This document shows, one piece after another, positions 62,183 to 64,000 of a stretch of DNA of 64,000 nucleotides; within the stretch, counting starts at the first letter, position 1, and the number at the start of each line of letters is the position of its first letter. The stretch comes from Aldehydirespirator sp965248735 (GTDB taxonomy: Bacteria; Actinomycetota; Acidimicrobiia; Acidimicrobiales; Aldehydirespiratoraceae). The notes beneath the pieces are model-generated. The model searched no databases and was not told the DNA's origin. It worked only from the letters and a program-made list of their open reading frames with translations. The DNA lies in contig OZ252146.1 of NCBI GenBank assembly GCA_965248735.1, positions 3,844,001-3,908,000 on the forward strand. The letters run 5' to 3'. The translations under genes were made by a program, and so were the position numbers.

Positions 62183-64000
62183 ATGAGCGACTGGACTCGT
62201 ACCGAGCCGAGCGACGAGTTGGGCGCCAACGCGTGGGTCGTCGACGAGATGCGCGACCTGTGGGCGGCCGACCCGGCGTCGGTGGACGACTCCTGGCGCG
62301 CCCTCTTCGAGGGCGAGCCGCCGGGGTCGCAGAACGCCAAGGCCACGTCGCCGGCCGCGCCGGCCGCGTCCCGGACCACTATCGACACGACCGCCACCGA
62401 CGTGACCTCGCCTCCCGCCGCGGCTCCCGCGACCGCACCTCCCGCCGCCGCGCCGAGGCAGCCGCGCGCTCCGAAGGCGGCACCCGCTGGCGACACCCCC
62501 ATCGGCGAGCCGATCCGAGGCGTCGGCGCCCGGATCGTCTCCAACATGGAGGCCAGCCTGACCGTGCCGACGGCCACGAGCTTCCGCGACGTGCCCGCCA
62601 AGCTCCTGGAGGTAAACCGCAAGGTCATAAACGGCCACCTCGGCCGCAAGATGGTGCGCAAGGTCTCATTCACCCACCTGATCGGTTACGCGGTCGTGCG
62701 AGCCATCGCCGACACGGTGCCAGCCATGAACAACATCTTCGCCACCGATGCGACGGGCAAGCCGAGGATCGTGCAACCCGATCACATCGGCCTGGGGATC
62801 GCAGTCGACATCGCCCGCGACGACGGCACGCGCTCGCTGATGGTGCCGTGCATCCCCGACGCCGACACCCTCGACTTCGCCGCCTTCGTGAACCGCTACG
62901 ACGAGCAGATCGCCAAGATCCGCGAGAACCGGCTGAGCGCCGACGACATGCGCGGCGTCACCGTCACCATCACCAACCCCGGCACCCTCGGCACCCGGCA
63001 GTCCGTTCCCCGACTGATGGCCGGGCAGGGAACGATCGTCGGTGTCGGAGCGCTGGCGTTCCCCACCGAGTACGAGGCCGCCGACCCGTCCCTGCTGGCC
63101 GATCTGGGCGTGAGCAAGCTGCTGACCATCTCGAGCACCTACGACCATCGCGTCATCCAGGGCGCCGAGTCGGGCCTGTTCCTGCAGAGGGTGCACGACC
63201 TCCTGTTGGGCGAGGACGACTTCTACGGCAAGGCCTTTCGCTCCCTTCACATCCCGTATGAGGCCGTCAAGTGGCGGCGCGACGTCAACCCGGTGAATCG
63301 GGAAGCGGCGATGCTCGAGAAGCAGGCCAAGGTCAACCAGCTCATCAACCAGTACCGGGTGCGGGGCCATCTGATCGCCGACCTCAACCCGCTGCGCGAC
63401 GAGGCCCCCGAAATGCACGCCGAGCTCGACCCTGCCACCTACGGGCTGACCATCTGGGACCTCGACCGCGAGTTCCTGACCGGCAGCGAGACCGGGATAT
63501 ACGCCACCGTGGGCCGGACGCGCCGGATGAAGCTCGGAGACCTTCTGGGCGTGCTGCGCGACGCCTACTGCCGCACCGTGGGCGTGGAATACATGCACAT
63601 CCAGGAGCCCGAGGAGAAGCGGTGGATGCAGGAGCAGATCGAGGGCGCCGACGCGACGCTCACGAGTGAGGACCAGCGCCGCATCCTCAGCAAGCTCAAC
63701 GCGGCCGAGGCCCTCGGCAGCTTCCTGGGAACCAAGTACGTGGGCCAGAAGCGCTTCGGCCTCGAGGGCGCAGAGTCGGCCATCCCACTGCTGGACGCCC
63801 TGCTGACATGCGCGGCGGACGCGCCGCTGGCCGAGGTGGTGATGGGCATGGCCCATCGGGGACGGCTGAACGTGCTCGTCAACCTGGTGGGAAAGACCTA
63901 CCACGAGCTGTTCAAGGAGTTCGAGGGCGCCATAACCGCAGACCAGATCCAGGGCAGCGGCGACGTTAAGTACCACCTCGGCCAGATCGGCGCCTACGAG
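62183..64000 (+). CDS. kgd: Multifunctional 2-oxoglutarate dehydrogenase E2/E1 (Kgd), 5' part
   Basis: 606 codons are seen before the window ends. The N-terminus DELGANAWVVDEMRDLWAADP is the actinobacterial E1 head. After a Pro/Ala linker comes the dihydrolipoyl succinyltransferase domain without a lipoyl domain (SFTHLIGYAVVRAIAD ... TITNPGTLGTRQSVPRLM ... TYDHRVIQGAESG, with the catalytic His). The E1 part then starts (INQYRVRGHLIADLNPL, LGSFLGTKYVGQKRFGLEGAES, MGMAHRGRLNVLVN). This fusion is typical of actinobacteria and makes succinyl-CoA or succinic semialdehyde in the TCA cycle. ATG at 62183. Confidence 0.95.
   Translation, partial: MSDWTRTEPSDELGANAWVVDEMRDLWAADPASVDDSWRALFEGEPPGSQNAKATSPAAPAASRTTIDTTATDVTSPPAAAPATAPPAAAPRQPRAPKAAPAGDTPIGEPIRGVGARIVSNMEASLTVPTATSFRDVPAKLLEVNRKVINGHLGRKMVRKVSFTHLIGYAVVRAIADTVPAMNNIFATDATGKPRIVQPDHIGLGIAVDIARDDGTRSLMVPCIPDADTLDFAAFVNRYDEQIAKIRENRLSADDMRGVTVTITNPGTLGTRQSVPRLMAGQGTIVGVGALAFPTEYEAADPSLLADLGVSKLLTISSTYDHRVIQGAESGLFLQRVHDLLLGEDDFYGKAFRSLHIPYEAVKWRRDVNPVNREAAMLEKQAKVNQLINQYRVRGHLIADLNPLRDEAPEMHAELDPATYGLTIWDLDREFLTGSETGIYATVGRTRRMKLGDLLGVLRDAYCRTVGVEYMHIQEPEEKRWMQEQIEGADATLTSEDQRRILSKLNAAEALGSFLGTKYVGQKRFGLEGAESAIPLLDALLTCAADAPLAEVVMGMAHRGRLNVLVNLVGKTYHELFKEFEGAITADQIQGSGDVKYHLGQIGAYE

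Overview
The window is 64 kb of G+C-rich chromosomal DNA from an actinobacterium. The gene content (a fused E2/E1 2-oxoglutarate dehydrogenase, an LmbE deacetylase of the Mca/MshB type, a SepIVA-like coiled-coil gene between coaD and yceD, and ATP-type PEP carboxykinase) fits a lineage such as the Acidimicrobiia. That placement is inference; there is no rRNA in the window. I see no tRNA, rRNA or CRISPR array.

Region 1 (1-7.1 kb): a truncated MFS transporter, a type-1 periplasmic-binding lipoprotein, then xerC-like, dprA and comM on the minus strand. comM has its Shine-Dalgarno inside a perfect 10-bp inverted repeat. Next come a cytochrome c lipoprotein and two very small genes.

Region 2 (7.1-27.9 kb): a long minus-strand housekeeping series read from right to left: DAK/FakA-like, recG, rsmD, coaD, a SepIVA-like gene, yceD, rpmF, plsX, acpP, rnc, a mutM-like gene, smc, htrA, ftsY, ffh, rpsP, khpA, rimM, trmD, rplS, yraN. 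It covers fatty-acid and CoA supply, ribosome maturation, SRP targeting and chromosome organisation. Three tandem arrays (52 bp x5, 44 bp x5, 8 bp x23) and a dispersed post-stop element interrupt it.

Region 3 (27.9-45.5 kb): a cold-shock-like protein, pckA, an LmbE/racemase group, an alpha/beta hydrolase, a GNAT enzyme and an MFS transporter. These are followed by a five-gene cassette (GntR/LacI-type regulator, NMT1/ThiY-like binding protein, uridine-phosphorylase-like enzyme, ABC ATPase, permease), a toxin-antitoxin-like pair, and a thiamine ABC transporter (thiB-thiP-thiQ) under a TPP riboswitch.

Region 4 (45.5-51.2 kb): a mobile-element scrapyard of visibly lower or mixed G+C. It holds an IS30 transposase remnant, a 107-bp MITE-like element with 19-bp terminal repeats, two small secreted-protein genes, an ISL3 transposase fragment, and an IS3/IS481-like element whose transposase is split by a group II intron immediately after the first catalytic Asp codon.

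Region 5 (51.2-64 kb): a DPM1/GtrA glycosyltransferase, a 30-repeat plant-type LRR secreted protein, a choline-sulfatase-like enzyme, a zincin, a UvrD-type helicase, a CPA2 antiporter fused to Usp domains, exonuclease III, and the 5' two-thirds or so of kgd running off the window.
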